The notes beneath the pieces are model-generated. The model was given only the letters and a program-made list of their open reading frames with translations. It had not been told where the DNA came from and searched no databases. The position numbers and the translations under genes are program-made. A DNA stretch of 64,000 bases from Lysinibacillus macroides (GTDB taxonomy: Bacteria; Bacillota; Bacilli; Bacillales_A; Planococcaceae): contig NZ_LGCI01000014.1 of assembly GCF_001281525.1 (NCBI RefSeq), forward strand, positions 1-64,000. Reading direction: 5' to 3'. Positions 59,746 through 64,000 of this stretch are shown here, one piece after another (the first letter of the stretch is position 1; every line of letters starts with the position of its first letter).

Positions 59746-60516
59746 TTACTTGTCAATCCCAAAAAAATTTTTCGCATTAGTAGTTGTGGCTTGTGCAATT
59801 TCCTCAACTGTCAACCCTTTCAATCGTGCAATTTCTTCTGCAACTAGTGGCACAAAAGCGGGTTCATTACGCTTACCTCGATATGGATGTGGTGCTAAAT
59901 ACGGAGCATCTGTTTCAATCATTAAGTGCTCCAAAGGTATTTCAGTTGCCACTTCCTTTGGTAGACGTGCATTTTTAAATGTCACTGGTCCACCTAAGCT
60001 AATCATAAAATTCATAGCAATACATTCACGTGCTGTTTCTACACTTCCGCCAAAGCAGTGCATAACTCCTCCAACGGATGCCGCATTTTCTTCTCGTAAA
60101 ATTTGTACAACATCCCCTGTTGCATCTCTGTTATGAATAATAATTGGCAATTTTATCTTTTGTGCTAATTGAATTTGTTTGCGGAAAAGTGCTTGCTGGA
60201 CATCTTTTGGGGATTTATCCCAATAGTAGTCCAAGCCAGTTTCACCAATACCAACTATTTTTGGATGTGTGGCTAATTGTTCAATCCACTCTAAATCTTC
60301 TTGCGTACAATCAATGGCATCTACTGGGTGCCAGCCAATAACACCATAAACAAAATCATACTGATCAATCAATTGCATTGTTCTTTCAATGGTTTTACGG
60401 TCAAAACCAATAACAACCATTTTTTCTACATTGGCTTCAAGGGCCCTATCAATCACCTCTTGAAGGTCTCTTTCATACTGATCTGCATTTAAGTGTACAT
60501 GTGTATCAATAAACAT
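59746..60516 (-). CDS. tatD: TatD-family metal-dependent hydrolase
   Basis: A TIM-barrel DNase-type hydrolase (YabD in B. subtilis). The 256-residue protein shows the metal ligands in DTHVHLNAD, GETGLDYYW, IIHNRDA, HCFGG and ETDAPYLAP. The ATG at 60516 is best placed relative to the AGGAG site; another ATG two codons upstream is possible. It follows metS as in B. subtilis. Confidence 0.94.
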   Translation of the reverse strand: MFIDTHVHLNADQYERDLQEVIDRALEANVEKMVVIGFDRKTIERTMQLIDQYDFVYGVIGWHPVDAIDCTQEDLEWIEQLATHPKIVGIGETGLDYYWDKSPKDVQQALFRKQIQLAQKIKLPIIIHNRDATGDVVQILREENAASVGGVMHCFGGSVETARECIAMNFMISLGGPVTFKNARLPKEVATEIPLEHLMIETDAPYLAPHPYRGKRNEPAFVPLVAEEIARLKGLTVEEIAQATTTNAKNFFGIDK

Positions 60517-60719
60517 TTTCATTCTCCTAACATTGATTTTATTAAAATTTATTATTTCATATTTTTCGTAAGTATTACAATTTCGTTACAAACTATTCGC
60601 TATTGTGACATTCCACTTAAGTCTTAGACCCATTAATAGATCTATATACCTATATTTTTATCAATTTTACAATGAATAAACTATCTCAAAATAACAAATA
60701 CACCATTTTTCTAATCAAT

Positions 60720-60756
60720 TTGAAAAGCCTGCTGAATGTTTTAAATTCAGCAGGCT
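60720..60756 (-). terminator. metS terminator
   Basis: A perfect 12-bp stem (60726-60737 with 60745-60756 approximately) and a seven-base loop are followed by TTTTC on the minus strand, just past metS. Confidence 0.82.
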
Positions 60757-60768
60757 TATTTTACATTA

Positions 60769-62778
<2,010 letters not shown>

Positions 62779-62987
62779 CTATTCTAACGAAGTACGAAAT
62801 TCGTTTCAATGAAAGTTTATCAATTGCGAAAATTGTCGAATAATATATTAAACCCATTTACTTACTTAATTAAGAATCTTTTTTACTAGTCCTCAAATTA
62901 TTTAATAAAAACCTTTTAAAAAAAATAAAAACCCTGCAATTTCCTTAAAATTTTTTTTATAAAACCCAATATTAGTGTATTAATTAA

Positions 62988-63016
62988 TTGACGTTTATGG
63001 CATTACTTGGTATGAT
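62988..63016 (+). promoter_or_regulatory. abrB promoter
   Basis: TTGACG (62988-62993) is 17 bases from TATGAT (63011-63016), in AT-rich DNA, 78 bases before the abrB start codon. Confidence 0.7.
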
Positions 63017-63037
63017 AACTATCAGACAAAGAAATAA

Positions 63038-63054
63038 TGTCGAAATTTGACGAA
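63038..63054 (+). promoter_or_regulatory. Tandem Spo0A boxes downstream of the abrB promoter
   Basis: TGTCGAA (63038-63044) and TGACGAA (63048-63054) are direct repeats spaced 10 bases, one helical turn. They match the 0A core TGNCGAA and lie just past the predicted transcription start. In B. subtilis Spo0A~P represses abrB by binding two such boxes at the same place. Confidence 0.75.
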
Positions 63055-63093
63055 ATACCAATATAACATTTATAAATTAGGAGGAAAACTATT

Positions 63094-63372
63094 ATGAAAT
63101 CAACAGGAATTGTACGTAAAGTCGATGAGTTAGGACGTGTAGTAATTCCTATCGAGCTACGCCGTACGCTAGGTATTGCTGAAAAGGATGCTTTGGAAAT
63201 CTATGTGGATGATGACAAGATTATCCTAAAAAAATATATGCCGAATATGACATGTGCTGTTACTGGTGAAGTTTCAGATGATAACCTTCGTCTAGTTGGA
63301 GGCAAATTAATTTTAAGCCCAGAAGGCGCTGAAATGTTAGTAAAAGAAATCCAAAATAACTTAAAAAAATAA
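63094..63372 (+). CDS. abrB: Transition-state regulator AbrB
   Basis: A DNA-binding regulator that represses post-exponential genes such as spoVG. The 92-residue protein has the AbrB swapped hairpin (STGIVRKVDELGRVVIPIELR) with the conserved VIPIELRRTLGI, and a C-terminal multimerisation half. An AGGAGG site precedes the ATG. It is transcribed against its neighbours, as in B. subtilis. Confidence 0.95.
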   Translation: MKSTGIVRKVDELGRVVIPIELRRTLGIAEKDALEIYVDDDKIILKKYMPNMTCAVTGEVSDDNLRLVGGKLILSPEGAEMLVKEIQNNLKK

Positions 63373-63379
63373 TAATCCC

Positions 63380-63420
63380 ACACCTAAATCAACTTAGTGG
63401 TTTAGGTGTTTTTTATTTTT
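63380..63420 (+). terminator. abrB terminator
   Basis: A stem pairing ACACCTAAA with TTTAGGTGT and a short loop is followed by TTTTTATTTTT. Confidence 0.85.
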
Positions 63421-63644
63421 TGCTCAATTTCTAGAAATTGCTACCTTTTTCCGTCATCATTGATTTATATATTGTAATATACCCATAAGACAAATTACTT
63501 ATAATATTTATGCTAACCTTTTTATAGCTTTTCTCTATAAATCGCTTCAATCAAATTATAATAGAAGGTAAAATACCAACCATTTTTTTAAGGTTAACCC
63601 TTTTCATGTCAATAATACTCACCTTTTCAATTATTTCCAAATTT
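63421..63644. other. Gene-free AT-rich spacer
   Basis: No gene or clear signal between the converging abrB and rsmI terminators. Confidence 0.4.
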
Positions 63645-63680
63645 AACAAAAGAAAGAGTCACCTTTTTAGGCAACTCCCT
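63645..63680 (-). terminator. rsmI terminator
   Basis: On the minus strand GAGT..CCT pairs with AGG..ACTC (63656-63677) around a short A-rich loop, followed by TTTCTTTTG, overlapping the end of the gene. Confidence 0.6.
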
Positions 63681-63684
63681 ACTA

Positions 63685-64000
63685 TTAAACATTATGGTAT
63701 TCATTATAAATATCTCGTTTTGCTACTTGTCGTAGTTTTGCTACTTCTTTAATTGCCTCTTTTGATGTTTTATTTGATTGATGAATCAAGTAATCAACAT
63801 GTTCAATGATAGACATTGTATACCAATATGCTTCTTCCTGATTCTCCTCTTCAACATCGCTATTGCCTTCTAAAACAATACAAAATTCTCCTCGTACTTC
63901 TTCAGTTTGTGACCATTCTACAGCTTCGGCTAGTGTGCCACGCAAAAATTCTTCAAATTTTTTGGTTAGCTCTCGAGCTAAGACGATACGACGGCTGCCA
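63685..64000 (-). CDS. rsmI: 16S rRNA ribose methyltransferase RsmI, C-terminal part
   Basis: The frame is open to the window edge, so only the last 105 residues are present. The visible part reads RRIVLARELTKKFEEFLRGT and then EVRGEFCIVLEG, the conserved end of the RsmI tetrapyrrole-methylase fold (it 2'-O-methylates C1402 of 16S rRNA). A short helical C-terminal extension (about 60 residues) follows, as in Bacillales. rsmI next to abrB is as in B. subtilis (yabC/rsmI region). Confidence 0.88.
   Translation of the reverse strand, partial: GSRRIVLARELTKKFEEFLRGTLAEAVEWSQTEEVRGEFCIVLEGNSDVEEENQEEAYWYTMSIIEHVDYLIHQSNKTSKEAIKEVAKLRQVAKRDIYNEYHNV

Overview
The window is 64 kb of low-GC DNA from an endospore-forming member of the Bacillales. 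Gene content (spoIIE, spoVG, spoVT, sspF, fin, yabP, yabQ), promoter style and synteny with the Bacillus subtilis yabA-to-lysS region all support this. Protein-level resemblance and the rRNA leader sequence suggest Lysinibacillus or a close relative; the genus is an inference from memory, not a search.

Most genes lie on the minus strand. Read right to left they follow the B. subtilis order away from the replication origin: rsmI (cut by the window edge), abrB (opposite strand), metS, tatD, yabE, rnmV, ksgA, veg, sspF, ispE, purR, ridA, spoVG, glmU, prs, ctc, pth, fin, mfd, spoVT, a SpoVB-type flippase, mazG, rqcP, yabP, yabQ, divIC, yabR, a tRNA cluster, spoIIE, tilS, hpt, ftsH, coaX, hslO, a PrsA-like foldase, cysK, the pabB-pabA-pabC-folP-folB-folK folate operon, dusB and lysS. 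Departures from that order are an aldo/keto reductase between ftsH and coaX, a chemotaxis receptor between cysK and pabB, an aspartate-racemase-family gene and a small membrane protein near the tRNAs, and no yabG, yabS or yabT at their usual places. A decayed IS605/TnpB-type 3' end, including an omega-RNA-like hairpin, sits between spoVT and the flippase gene.

The left 13 kb, between lysS and the promoter and leader of a leftward rRNA operon at the window edge, is accessory DNA. It holds wreckage (a two-component system with frameshifts and stops, and a truncated TPM-domain gene), a lipoprotein with an HExxH metalloprotease motif, a membrane protein with two YARHG motifs, and the most interesting part of the window: a compact plus-strand cassette at 4.4-12.2 kb.

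That cassette encodes, in order, a J-like/TPR protein, a CbbX/SpoVK-type AAA+ ATPase, a GrpE-like protein apparently lacking an AUG start at its natural 5' end, a dedicated Hsp70, a membrane-anchored TPR/coiled-coil protein, and a second J-like/TPR protein anchored by C-terminal membrane segments. It ends at a strong terminator. Both J-like domains lack the HPD triplet and carry (S/T)NE instead. The genes overlap or nearly touch and point against the surrounding housekeeping genes. I infer a self-contained, partly membrane-tethered Hsp70/AAA+ machine distinct from DnaK-DnaJ-GrpE; its substrate and role cannot be read from sequence.
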